DNA of 64,000 nucleotides from Lepidodermella squamata (Eukaryota > Gastrotricha), in the NCBI GenBank assembly GCA_047495785.1, contig JBLDXI010000031.1:1426001-1490000 (forward strand), given 5' to 3'. The translations under genes were made by a program, and so were the position numbers. Positions 21,923 through 34,828 of the stretch are shown piece after piece. Under the pieces are notes generated by a model. That model was not told the DNA's origin. It saw nothing but the letters and a program-made list of their open reading frames with translations, and made no database searches. Numbering within the stretch: the stretch's first letter is position 1; each line of letters opens with the position of its first letter.

Positions 21923-24900
21923 TTTATTAACAAATTTAAATAATCATTTATAAAATCTATGAAAAAAATTGAAGTAAGGATTAGAAAGTTTATCCGATGC
22001 ACTTGATGACCCTGGGTTATTTTTTGAAGCTCGTGATCGATATCGAAAAAAATCATTGATTGATAAAATCGATACTGAAAATCAATATTTGCTGCGCAGG
22101 GTGATCGGCTATTATGCCAGGGGGTTACCAATTACTCTTAATTCTGGAAATTATACCTATAATTCGAGGCGATGTGATTTCCGATTTATCAGCAAATTTT
22201 GGCGATTTTAAGAATTTTACATGATTTTTTTAGCGATTTAAATCTTTTCGCATGAAGTTGGGCAATTTTGATTTGCATTTGGAATTGCGTGTTGTGAGTT
22301 GTCAGTGTTCATCGACCCTAATATGTTATATTTATGATCCGATTTCGAACAGATGGCGCATCAGCTGTTCATTTATTAGAAAAATCAAGAAAAATTCATT
22401 TCCGCCCAGTCTGTTTCAAGATTTCCTATTTCCACCTTGATTTCGCGTCAATGCCCTAAAAACCCATCTTAGGGTCTCATTTTTCCTGCAAAACCTGAAA
22501 AGCAGGGTTCCGGCGCTCAATTTAAAACTCTAGGTTTCATGTTCCCCAAAAATAAGCGGATTTTCCAGTTTCACTCCTCCCCCGAAATCTCAAATTTGTT
22601 TAAAGTTAAAACTAAAGTTAACCTGATGCGCTAAAAATACATGTTATAGATAGGTATATGAAACATCTAACGGCACATAATAAAAATTCAATTTCTCAAC
22701 AGACTGAAATTTTTTCGGATAAATCCAGCGGTGTAGCGCCGAGTTTAGTGCACTTGGTACACCTAGTTTTTTTAGCTAGGACACTAAAGGGCGGCAAATG
22801 GCGTACACATTTATAGTCTAATTAAAACTTGTCAAAGTTGAAATAAAAAATAAAATTCTAAGAACAGCAAATCTGTTAAAATTTGTCAAACGTCAAACTG
22901 AATTATTCACCACAGACTTCAGTAAAAAATGGGGCAGGAACGTCCAATATTGGTCGAAGTGTTATTGCTACAAAAAATGTTCAAAATTGTTTACAGAATA
23001 ATCGGCAATAACCTAGTTTTCAAATTTCCGACATATATCTCAACTTCAACGTAAAACAAGGTCTTGAATGGGTTTTATAATGTCCAGGTTTTCACTATCG
23101 CCACGTGCCTGTACAGTTTGGCTACTGCGATAGGCAATATCAAGCCATTTCTTATGACAGATTATGAGGTAAGTAGCTCGTAATCGCGAGTTAGATGAGC
23201 CTTAATTGCCTTCCCTATAAACACCTTGATAATCAATCATAGAGACAATTTTTCAGTCGAAAACAGTTACTTCTGTCAATAACACAGCGTAAACGATCAT
23301 TCCTGTTAGGAATGACAGGTTTGTTAGCTCAAATTATCGATTTAAAGAGTACTTGAACACCTGAAAGAACATTTTTGGAAAGAAAGTTGGACGACGATAG
23401 AATTCTAAAATAATGATCAAATTTGATGACTGGCTGTGTCAATTTTTAATAAATATTCGAAATTTATTAAGAAATTTCAAATTTTTCAAAAAATATAAAC
23501 TCCTAATTTTTAGGCATAATTTTCTAAAAAATAAGAAAACTTGAAAATAATTTGTCGAATTTCTATGAAAATAAATTTTAAAATTTATCGAAAGAAAACA
23601 TGATCAATGGACAATTTTAAAAAATTGGAAGAGCGTTGAAAACAATGACGCAAAATTAGGACAGTATAAAGTCCTCTCGGGTTGAGCAAATAGCGTGTCC
23701 GGGAAAAACCCCAGGCACGAAATTTCAGGTCGTAAAAAAACTCGCCATAGGTAAACATGAGACGATTAGGCCGGCGCAATTTTTTCCCATCGCCCTGTTT
23801 TAAATTTTTAAAAGAGAAATATACAACGGTATACGTCAATATATTCTTCACCTTTTTTACAAACAGAAAAACCATACGCGCTGGAGTATTAAGATATTTT
23901 CAGCTCGAGGTAATAATAATATCTTATCACTACTGTATTTTATTTAAACTATAAAGCACGGGCCATAGATAAGACACGTGCTGCGAGTGAATAAGGAGAT
24001 TATAAAGGCTTTTCTCTACATTTATAGAAGAAGCGCCTCCAGGCATGGAAAAAAACCGCAGTGAGAAAAATTTCACAGACGTGATTTTTTGAATGAATCA
24101 AAGTTAACCTGTAAATTTATCTAAAAATTCATAGGCTAAATAAATAAAGTTTCTCGTCGAAAAATTAAATTTTCAACCCTGGTAAAAATAAAGGCGATAT
24201 CACCTCTGCAAGAGAATATGGGTCATCGCGCCGTAATGTTTGTTGTAAAGCAGAGGAAATGCGATTATAAAGGGTAATATAATAAGGCAAATGAGAAACA
24301 AGCTGCTATACTAGTAATAGTGTGTAGTAGTGGAATAGTAATGAAATAAGTCAAAGTAAAGGCGAACGCTAGAAGACAGAGACTATACAAGAAGCTCTGG
24401 GCACGCGTTAATAATTGAATGGCTGGCGCGCGGTCATCTTCGACGACGTCATTACTGTGAATATATTCTGTGTGTACATCCACAGCAGAAGGAAAAGCCA
24501 GCATCACCACCACCACGGCGTGATAAACAATGGAAATTATTACTACAATATTATTACGATTACTATATTAATGTTATCGCACGTACCTTTTGAGCGAATA
24601 AAAAACAATTAGTGCGAGCCAAAAGTGCCAGCTGCCAAAAAAGTGCGCTTCAACCTCCTGCATTATTAAGAACAAATAAAACAGGGGAAATCGTCAAAAA
24701 AACGAGGACCAATATTCGATGAATAAAAACTGAGTATTCCTTTTGCTGCACTTGGCTTTTCTTTCAGCGGAACAAAAGTTTGACAACATAATTTTGACAA
24801 AAAATGAATTTTTAAAAATTCGGTAATATTACTAGAAAATTCTTTCTGATTTTTAGTATAGGACCTGATCGTCAATTTGAGGATGCAGTGCAAATCCTAA

Positions 24901-27237
24901 TTTTAAAAAATTACTGATAAATTCAAAATTTTAATTAGGAGTTCGGAACTAAAATTACTCTCGAATATTCATGAGCTAAAACATTTTCGGAAATTATATC
25001 AATGAAATTTATAATAGCCAGAATATTCCCTCGTTTTGGAGAATTTGTTTGCTTTTCGCCAACTTTTAACCTTGATGAAGAGATACAGAAGAGATAGTTT
25101 ACGTTTAAAGAGCTTCTGATTCCAAAATTCTCCAATGAATAATCGAATCCAAGTGGAAGAAATCATAATCCTAGTGTCTTAGGTGAACGGCGAATTTTCT
25201 GAAATTTTTCCTAATTTTGTCTTCAGCAGAAAAAAAGCCAGGCAGGTGACAGAAGGGTGGGAAATTGTACCTCTGACCTCTACATTGCCATAAAAATGTG
25301 AAAAAATTTAAATTAAAAAATTCTAATGCCCTAAGGAAAGACAAAACAACAAAATAGTTGAGAAGATTACGGCATATATTGAGGTAAGGGCTAAAATATT
25401 TTCAATATAGGAAGTCATACCCAAAAAACGTGTTTGCTTACTCGAAGATGATGAATTTATGTTTTTTAGGTCAGCACGGAGGTGAGTAAAATGTGGAAAA
25501 ATGTATACGAAAACAGTGACTATCTCACTCGCTCACTGAGTGGCGCGTGTTTGGTAGTATAGCGTTATAAGGTACCTAGCATAGGTTATACTAGTATATA
25601 TATAGATGATGCTTGTTGTTTTTAAGCATTATTTTTCCCGTAAAACTACAACAAGCTTATATCGCTGCCACTCGGCGGCTTTAATGCTCGTGTAGGTAGG
25701 TACATGCATACCTTAGGCCAAAACACTGCTTGCTCGAATGGTTATTCCTTTTAGTCTTACTATAGTTAGTTATATGACTGCAGTAATAATAGGGGCCACA
25801 TGACTACTATGAGCGCGTGCGCGCGCGCTTTATTCATATATGCGTGTAATAAAATATAACTAGAGTCTGAAAAAAATGATAATAATTTTTTTCGTCTCAT
25901 ATTTCAAGTCACTCGAGCGCGGCGGTCAAGTGAAAAAATGCGCAATTTTTGCGCTTCACTTGGGTCGTCTTTTTTTGAAAAAAATTCTATGCTAATAAAA
26001 AACGCAGAACGGCGAAAAAATATATTGCGTCTAATACCACGAAATCAAGTAAAAAAAAAAGAAAAATTCAAAGCATCGAATCCCAAGAGATGACGAAAAA
26101 ATGCACAGTGATGTACAGCTAATTAGTAGAGATGCTGGATTGACATCGGCACAGATAATCAACGTTTATTTTACATTAATTGATCAGCGCAAAAAGACTG
26201 CCTCTTGCTAGACTTAAATAATTGAAAAATGGTAATTTCGCTCAAAATGAACGAAAAGCGTTTCGAAATTCTACTAACGAAAAGCCCCTCGAAAAACTTC
26301 TAGATTATATAGAGACAAGCATTGAAAGAGGAAATTGATTAAGCGAGTATTATGCGATATTTTACGTCTGCGGCCAATTGTGGAACTTCCGGAATAGAAA
26401 AAATAAAACGAAAGTAAAAACGGATCAGCAATAAATTGATTTCGGTTATTCGGTTAGATTACTCAATAAACGATTGTCCAAAGTTTGAAACTATTAATGC
26501 GTAACTCCGTAGCCAGATTTTTAAAAAAAACAAAAAAAAATCCGAGAATTTGCCATGTTGGTGAAATTTGAAATGCCCAGGTGAAAGCATAAAGCAAATG
26601 GCAATACAACAATGAAGAATTAATTATTCGTAAATCTGTACCAGGGCCATTTTTAATGAGCAAGAAACATGGGGTAGCTTATGTTTTAGAGATGTACTCA
26701 GCTGGTAACTCCCACCTCGTTAACTCCCTACCCCATATATTACATATGAAAAAGTAGGTCAGTGCGCACAGTCGGCATTAGAGAATTTGATTTCCCCAAC
26801 GCGCGGCAGAATTAGGTCACGTTTTATTACAGGTAATATTGCAATAAAAGAAGTGACCTCTTATAGCACTATAACACGACAGTTGAGTATAAAACGGAGA
26901 AATTCAAAATAAAAAATTCATCGCTAAATAAAAAATACGGAACGAATATCAAGCTAGAGACATGATAACTAATTGGTGACTCATCTTTGATGTCTCGAGG
27001 AAAAGCCGCTGATTCACATTCGCGTGTCTTTTATACACAGGTGAGATAGACTTGAAATAGCTCTTCGCGCCTAATGGGATGAGAGGTCAAAAAACAAGTA
27101 AAAATAGTTACCAATCTTGCTTTTTATTCTTAAAATTGTCTCAACAGAAAAAATGAAAATAATTCTATCAAAATACAGGCGTGAAAACGAGAATGAGTTA
27201 AATATTATCATGATTGGAAGAATGCATCATATCTCAA
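21923..27237. other. 5.3-kb AT-rich intergenic region
   Basis: No gene recognised on either strand. It contains a copy of the ATCGATACT-type repeat (about 22036-22095), a copy of the GGGTTCC-GGCGCTCAAT repeat (about 22503-22540), and a 16-bp alternating GC tract (GCGCGTGCGCGCGCGC, 25813-25828). Much of it may be regulatory DNA of the two flanking ARRDC genes. Confidence 0.4.
22036..22095 (-). repeat. Dispersed ATCGATACTT repeat, copy 1
   Basis: Contains GATTGATAAAATCGATACTG, closely similar to the copies at 28282-28312 (same orientation) and 28849-28879 (inverted). Lies just upstream of the ARRDC gene that starts at 21922. Confidence 0.5.
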
Positions 27238-30200
27238 TCAATCAGCTGTTTCTTCGGTCTCTTCGAGCAACGGCTCGCCCTGAAGAGCTCTTTCACTGTT
27301 CTCGCATAAAGACCTGCGTTGGTGTTGGTGTTTCGGTGTCATCATAATACCAGCCTGGTCATCATGCTCCTGCTTTCGCGATGAGTTAATTATAGGCGAG
27401 GATGATGATTCATCGTGTTCAGCATCTTCACCCTCGGCGTCATCGTCGGCGGCCTCGGCTATCATCGGCAGGCTGTTCGGGCTGACGAGGTCGCTGATGA
27501 TGGACGCGGCTGAGTTTTCGCGGTCACGGCTGAAATTGCTAGCGTATATTGGCGATTTATTATTGCGGTTTGACGCTGAATTTTCCGGGTTATTGTCGAA
27601 GTTGTTGCTCGTTGTTGTTGAGTCTGAAGGAACTGAGGTTAACTGATAGCCGCTGGTTCGTAGCAACCGCCGACAGTTGCAAATGAGAATTCCGAGCGAG
27701 ACGAGCGGGTTTTCGCTGAGAGCAACTTTTTCCGAAAACCCAACCTGCGAACAATTAAAAAAAAAATAACATATTATATTCATTTCGTGAAAGTATTTTA
27801 GAAATTTGAAATTATTCGATCAAATTATTTTCTTCGGATTTTTCATCAGTTTCTACCGTAAAAATCCGAAATCTTTATTCATCCGAAACTCAATTCCACG
27901 AAAAAACGAGGTCGCACCATTTTGATGCCTGGAAGATTCAGTCCCATAAAACTTGGATAATTGTTAGAATTGTTAGAATTTTCAAGAATTTTCAAGAAAA
28001 ACCTAAAATTCTAGAACTTTTCGGGCGAGATTTTATCCAGTTATAACCATAAAATCGATAAGTATTCCCGAAATCGGGAAAATTTTAAAAAATTGAACGG
28101 TTTTTAATGCTTTCAACCACCTCCCATATGGTCCCAAATTGTTCCGATTTTTTTGGGATTCCGATTGCGATTATCTATGAATCTGGAATTTATTTATTCC
28201 AACTACCTACTTGAACCCTTTCAGCCGTGTAGCAAATTTTCAGTACTGGCTTCGATGCCTACCGATATCAGACAAATCAGCGATTTGTAAAATCGATACT
28301 TGGAATCGATATATCGGCGCGAAGGCCTAACTACGACCGCAAACTGATTACCGAAAGTACGCGAAATTTGGAGATCGGCTGAGCTTAGAAAAAACTTGGA
28401 ATAAATATTTAGAATCCATTCGAGAACCATGCACTTGAAAAATCGAACAGCGTTAATTCTGAAGCCCGAAATTTACGTGGATTTTTAAATTTTCCAAGAG
28501 CGTATTATAGCATTCCAATTACGCTGTTCGGAAACAAATCTGATAATCGATCTGTACAATTTTTCGAAATTTTTTGATGTTCATATTTTTTATATCCTAT
28601 TAACTCCATCAAAACTATGGAAAATTCTTCAAAACGGGCGTGCCAAATGCGTACCCTACATTCAGGGTTCCAGCACTAAATTTGAGACTCCAGCACTAGA
28701 TCTCCCCTGAATATTGTTTTTCGAATTTCTAGTCTTCACTAGAATCTCAAAATTTTTGTTATCATGCCTAATCGATGGACCTTCATATTACGCGCATTTT
28801 GCCCTATGAGTGGTCTGTTTAAGAATTATACTTCATCCTATGGAGCAGATATCGATTCCAAGTATCGATTTTACAAATCAGTGATTTTCCCTATATCAGC
28901 CGTCTTGGAACCCAACATCGATAATTTTTCTAAGGGCACCATGTAGCTGGAATAAAAATCCTAGGTTCAGGGAAGGCATCAGTATCGATCATAAACCGAA
29001 AATTAAATCTGAAAAATGTAGTGCCAGGACGCTCAAATTTAGTGCTGGAGCCTCATTTTTAGTGGTGGAAATATTTGGACCCTTTCGAAACTTTAATTTT
29101 TCAACTATAATTCAAATAATTGTGAGAAATTTGTAAAAATCGAAATCTGAACTTTACCTCGATGAAGTATTCAAGATCCATGATGTCTGAGTGAAAGGAC
29201 GGCGTAACTGCTGGCAGGGTGCAGCTGACCTGCGCCCACACGCGCGCCTCATTGCCCTCGAGCCGGCACAAATCAGCGGCGGGCGACAGCACCCATTCGA
29301 CCAAGCTCCGCTTCACGCTTTTGCCAACAAGACTGCGGCCGTAGAAATTCTGCCGCTGGACGAGTTTCACAAACGGCTTCACCGAACGGGCTGATTCGTT
29401 TTTAAAGGCAACATTCAGCCGAACTACGTCGCCGTCATGGTGGTACAGTCGCCGGTCGATTGTTGCTTTAATTGACCGAGAGCCGAACGGTATACAGCCG
29501 AGCAGGTCCTGAGCGCTGTGGTTTGACCGGGTAAATGGTTTCAGGAAGCTTTTCGGCGTGGTTCGATCGACATTTTCCGTGTTTTCAAATGCGGCGTCCA
29601 ACTCGGCTTCCGTCGTGATTTCTTGCATTTTGACGATGAAGTACGCTTTGATAGGCGACATTTGCGCGTATTTCGCGCACACTCGGTAACGGATGAAGCC
29701 GTGTTTGCCTTCGAAAGACGGCGGTAAACTGAAAAATATAAATTGAAAAATAAGTAAAAATTTCCGAAAAAAGAAATTTTTTAATTTGAAATTTCAATTG
29801 GAATTCTTGAAATTTAAAAAATGAAATGAATCTATTTCTGAAATTGGACTTTAAATTGAAATTCAGTACCTAAGAATTAAATTTTCAAAATTTTGAATTT
29901 AACGAATTTTTTATATTTTCAATTCATTTTTCAAAATTTTCAAAATTTGAGGAGTTGGTTCCGGATTTGATTTTTATTTATTTATTGATTTTAATTTGCT
30001 CTTTAAAATTGTTTAACTCACTAGTCCGGCAGTGAAAATTTGAATGGGAACGTGTGAACTCCGAAATGCGACCCGGCCGGTACGCAAAAATCGGCGAATT
30101 CGTGTAGAAAAACGTTTTCGTTGTTAATCAAAGTCGCCGAATTCTCTGCAATGCCACTGCTGCCGCGCCATCGCGTTTTGCCGTAACCCTCCAAGCGTGT

Positions 30201-30596
30201 CCGTATCGTGATAGGCGCCGGCGTGGTTTTACCCTTTGCCATATCAATCGCATGCGGCTCGTGTATCAATTTCGAGCCGATTTTCGGCGATGAGTTCGCG
30301 GTTTGATCCTCATCCGCCGTCACGGTTGGGTGGCTCTGACCACCGTGACGGTTGAAGCCATCAGCCATATCGCGTATCGATGAAGGCTTCACGCGCGAAA
30401 ATGCCTTGTCAGCAAGTTCGACCTGAAGAATTCCGGTGACGAAATCGCCGGGTTGGAAAGACGCCGGGGTCGTAGTAGGGTTGTCGCATTGAAATTTCGA
30501 CGATAGCTTGCTGGCGAGGGGCTTTTTCGCTGCAGGGTTACTCGAATCTGGATCTGCGTCGAAAAATTGTATGCGAATCGATTTTATTTTAGCCAT
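27238..30596 (-). CDS. Arrestin domain-containing protein with long acidic tail
   Basis: Minus-strand exons 30596-30022, 29728-29158 and 27744-27238 encode 550 aa. N-domain: MAKIKSIRIQFFDADPD, FQPGDFVTGILQVELAD, a linker with Ser/Thr and Gly residues, then TIRTRLEGYGKTRWRG and VPAGSHFGVHTFPFKFSLPD. The second exon begins at the shared phase-2 junction before LPPSFEGKHGFIRYRV and carries the whole C-domain (LYHHDGDVVRLNVAFK, KPFVKLVQRQNFYGRS, LPAVTPSFHSDIMDLEYFIE). The last exon starts VGFSEKVALSENPLVSLG and continues into a Ser/Asn-rich, then acidic tail (EAADDDAEGEDAEHDE) ending EETEETAD. The first N-domain intron present in the other divergent ARRDC genes is missing here. No PPxY seen, so ligase recruitment may differ. 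The 1.4-kb second intron is full of inverted repeats. Confidence 0.9.
28240..29071. repeat. Inverted dispersed repeats filling an ARRDC intron
   Basis: Two repeat types occur as inverted pairs. The 31-bp core at 28282-28312 (GATTTGTAAAATCGATACTT then GGAATCGATAT) reappears reverse-complemented at 28849-28879. GGGTTCCAGCACTAAATTTG (28666 on) reappears inverted at about 29021-29070 (CTCAAATTTAGTGCTGGAGC). Single copies of both lie at about 22036 and 22505. The intron transcript could form a long hairpin. Confidence 0.65.
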
Positions 30597-33273
30597 CTTA
30601 TTAATTTTCTAAATAAATTATAAAAAAATGGTATTATATTGAAAAATTGGAACAATTCGAAGCGAATGAAACATCGAACGAACAAGATTTTTAAATTTAA
30701 CTTTGAATAATTCGGGAAAACTTCAAGTCTAATAATGAGAATAAAAAAAGCGCATCGAAATTTTATGATATTTTATAAAAGCATGATAAAGCCTCTGAAG
30801 GTCAATAGAATGGATTTATAGGTACAATTAAGCAGAAGATTCTATCGCAATTTCTTTGAATTTTCAGGATCAGTTATAAAATCCTCAAAAAACGTATTTT
30901 GGATGATTTCCAAGTTCATTATATTGGTATTGAAGCTTACATCCGCTTTTGGAGATGAATATAATTTGGGGCCCCGGGATGGATCTTTATAGGTGTTCAG
31001 CGGAAGCTATATTTTAGAGGCGGATTTTCTTAAAGCGGAAATGTCCTTGGCGGAAGTCGAGTAACCGGAAATGCCAAGGCGATAAGTAGGCAGAACCTTA
31101 TAAATTTACATACAATTGTGGTTATTTGGTTAGATTTCATAACATCAGTTTTATAACATCAACATAAATCATAAATATTGACTGCGTTTTTAATGTTTGA
31201 ACATAGGAGATCCGATGAATTATGAAAGGAATCGAATGTAATTAGCCGCTATAGTAGTTCAGCAGTAAAGGAGAGTCTGTGTTAATAATAGAAAAAGGTA
31301 AAGCTAATGAAACCTCCTGGAATTAGCTGACGGCAAAGATGAGATAAGATGATAAGAAGATGACATCGCCATCCAGACTTATAATACGAAAAAGGATGTA
31401 CGAATAGCAATTTTCACAAAGATTTCGAATGAAAAACATTCACAGTAAAAAGGTTCGCTATTTAGCACGGCCGGTTATTTGGAATAAAAATCAAACAATT
31501 TCGAATCTCATAAACCAGGAAACTATTTAGAATTATCGGGGGTTATTTATCTTGAGCTGAAATGGGGTTTGGGCTTTGGGCTGAACAAAATTAGGTGATC
31601 ACGAAAACCGGTTATTTTTTACTTTTTATCGAAAAACTTGGTATTATTTATCGGCTCGAATTTCATTTTTTGGTCATGAGAAGCTTCAACTTAAATTTTA
31701 AGGATAAATAAGGAGGCTCACAGGGTCCTAAATACCCGAGTAAAAGTCGGTTAATTTAGCGTCTAAATGGCGAACCATTTTCATAGTGTAACATTGCAAA
31801 ACAGAATTCTTGGCGGAGCAAAATATCGAAACTTTCGAAAAATCACTACAATTGTACATATCTCAAACTTTGCCAGAATTCCAGATACAATCTGCCTTAT
31901 AGTTGTAGGCATGCCTTTTCAATATTGCCAACATCTTTTCACATCTATAAATGTGATTCCTAAATATAGGAAAAATTCCTTCCTGATCGATTAATCGGTA
32001 AAATTACACCGATACTAGATACTACCTGTACCCGTGCATGGTTATTAATGAAAAAGATGGAATGATCTTTGCTAGAGGTCATTTTTTTGCAAGCTTCGGA
32101 AAACAATTTGACCAAGTTGCCCTTATTACGGTATTTGGATTTATCGGCTGAAGTTGGCATTAATTTCGAAACTAAAAACTGAAAGCCTAAAAAAAATATT
32201 GAAGAAATATCAACAAAATGTTGCTTGAATGATTTTGTAAAATAAATACCTATAGCCTATAGCCGCGTATTCCGATAAATAAATAGCCTAAATTAGGGTA
32301 AAATGGCCTATATTTACAGTGAATAGGGCAAACACGGACAATTAGGTCGGCGAAAGGCAGCGATAAAGGAGTGCTTTTTCCTTATTCTGCATTCTATACT
32401 CAGTTTTCACGCTCGTGATACTATATGTAATATACCTAATTTTCAGTAAAAAGGATGTGCACCTAAAAGCGGCGTGCAAACACACACCGGCCAACGTCTT
32501 TCACTCATCGTAGTAGCTCTCATGTGTAGTAATTCTTTAGTAATTCCTTAGTAATTTCACATATATTACGATTGCTACTTTATCAGTGCTTACGATAATG
32601 CTATATAGCTGCTACACTATACGTCATTCTCACACGCAATTTGTATTATAATGCAAATTGGAATATTTTTTAGAAATAATAATATTATTATTCATGACTT
32701 TTCATGGCGTTATAAAAAACTGCCGGCCTGTGTGGGGCGTTTTTTCACTGAAAATAACAAAAATTTGTTTGGGGAAAAATACATAATATAGCTCGAGGGC
32801 TACGTCTTCGCCTCCTACTCACGTTTTACAGTCAAAAAAGCAAAGCAGTCACGTGGCGGCTCACCTTATTAGGTCACGTGAGTGAGCGCGTGCCTAATTT
32901 TCAGATAATTAATGGTCATTAAAATAAAAAGAAAAAATTGACCATGATAAGTTTCGAAAAATAATAATGGAATAAAAATATGAAATCCGTATATTATATG
33001 TATAGCGATAGATATTGAAGCTTGGAAAGCTGGGAAAAAATCGGTAAAAATTGGGTTTTTGAAAGCTACGCGCCTAGCATATAGATCTCCCATATGACTC
33101 ATTGAGACGACACTCGGCGAAATATGCATGCGGGTTCCAATATCGACCGCTTCATGCTGTTTTTTACTATGCAAATGTGTTTTCGTCAAGGATAAGGACT
33201 GCACCGGCTATAATATGAATGAAGTTGTTCGCACTGCGATGCGGTCTCATGGGATATATATATGCAAGTGCTA
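30597..33273. other. AT-rich intergenic region
   Basis: No gene recognised between the ARRDC start (30596) and the foldback element (33274). Several short open frames lack family features. Confidence 0.4.
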
Positions 33274-34350
33274 CCGTAAATTGGGGCAAAATGGCCGCGG
33301 GAAAAAAATGACCCCCTGTTTTTTTCGCATTTTTACACGTTTCAGAGGGTCCTGATTCCGATTTTATAGGAAGCTCATTTTGCCCCAGGTTTGGGGCAAA
33401 TTGGACAGGTGTTTTGGGGCTAATTGGCCACCCTTATCCTTATAATGGGTTTTTAATATTTGATGATTGTGAGGGTTGAATGGTCGAGTGGTTGTGATGC
33501 GTCATCAGAACTTGAGTGATCTGATGAGCGACGGTTCGAATCCTCATAAAGTAGCATTTTTTTTGCTACGCATTTAATTTTTAATTTTTTGGTTTCAATT
33601 GTCCATTTTACTAATAATTTTTGATTAGTTTCTCCGTTTTTTCTGATAGTTTTACTGCTGAGCAACTTTTAAACGCCTCCCGAACAAAAGAAATGCCCGG
33701 GATACGTGGTGTTAGTAGAATAATTAAAATGGAAAATTAACAGAAAAAATTAAAAAATTAAATGCGTAGCAAAAAAAATGCTACTTTATGAGGATTCGAA
33801 CCGTCGCCCATCAGATCACTCGCAAGCTCTGATGACGCATCACAACCACTCGACCATTCAACCCTCACAATCATCAAATATTAAAAACCCATTATAATGA
33901 TAAGGGTGGCCAATTAGCCCCCATCATTGAGTTTTCCATGGGGTAATTTGGCCACAATCACCTAGCCATACCTGTGCATCGCCTGGGGTCGCGGTTTTTT
34001 TTGCTGTCATCTACGACGAAAATGGTCGAAGGAAAAAATTTCATCTGAACATCAAACCTTGTGATTGGCTCCAGGTAATTCAATTTAGAGGAGTCGTTTT
34101 TACCTCCCTAAACTCACCTTTAAACAACAACATGCTGTGACCTCATTCCGGGACATACCTGGCTGAAAATTTACAGGCTTGTAAAAGGCTTGTTGATAAT
34201 CTTCCCCGTAAATTTTTGTGAAGTTTTATCTTGTAGTTTTTGAGCTATCGATAAAAATGTGAAAACCTCAATTTTTGGCCAATTAGCCCCAAATTTCCTA
34301 CCCTGGGGCAAGCAAAATGAACCAGCGGTTCATTTTGCCCCAAATGACGG
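33274..34350. mobile_element. 1.08-kb TA-flanked foldback element with tRNA-like boxes
   Basis: The ends are CCGTAAATTGGGGCAAAATG and the inverse of CCGTCATTTGGGGCAAAATG, flanked by TA on both sides, as in Tc1/mariner-type MITEs. Inside is a second, near-perfect inverted repeat of about 185 bp (33415-33600 against 33735-33921). Each arm holds a pol III A box (TGGTCGAGTGG; 33481-33491, inverted at 33846-33856) and B box (GGTTCGAATCC; 33533-33543, inverted at 33792-33802). No transposase frame. GGGGCAAATTGG-type motifs recur between the outer and inner arms. Confidence 0.75.
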
Positions 34351-34828
34351 TATATGTATTGTTTGCTCAAAATGGCTGCGGAAATTTCATGCAGCGTGTC
34401 ACACACTCAAATGAAAAGTATGCAGTGGGATAGGTTAAAAACTAAATTCAACTACAGTCATCAAAATATTGAAATTTATTCCGAAAAATATCTTAAAAAT
34501 ACTTTTTGGATGAACTAATAATGCTGATAAACTTTGTCTTTGAGAGCGGCAACATTGCTGTCACAGAATTCGAAAAAATCACTCAAGCGTGACGACCCGG
34601 TTGACAAAACTTGACACTACAAAATCTCAAAAATGATAACCAAGCGTTTCAGAATTTTGTTAAATGATTTCACCCGGGTCGTCACGCTTCGATGATTTTC
34701 ATTCTTCGGCAAACTTGATCAACATAACGAAAGCTTCCGGTACTCATCGACCCGTGATTAACCAGCGATTTCTAACTTCATCGTGCAATGACTTTGAGAA
34801 TCATACATTTTATTGAGTTCAAAATCCG
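34351..34828. other. 3' flank of the galactosyltransferase cluster
   Basis: No gene seen. Includes a GTCACGCTTC / GAAGCGTGAC-like inverted pair (about 34585 and 34680) both next to GACCCGG. Confidence 0.35.

Noticed and set aside
27238-30596. Reading the inverted repeats of the second intron as a separate gene
   Set aside because: Frames at 28221-28430 and 28764-28946 are copies of the same repeat in opposite orientations and lack coding signs.
33481-33550. A functional tRNA gene
   Set aside because: A and B boxes are canonical, but the T stem has mismatches and no standard anticodon arm (5-bp stem, 7-nt loop) forms, so it is tRNA-like only.
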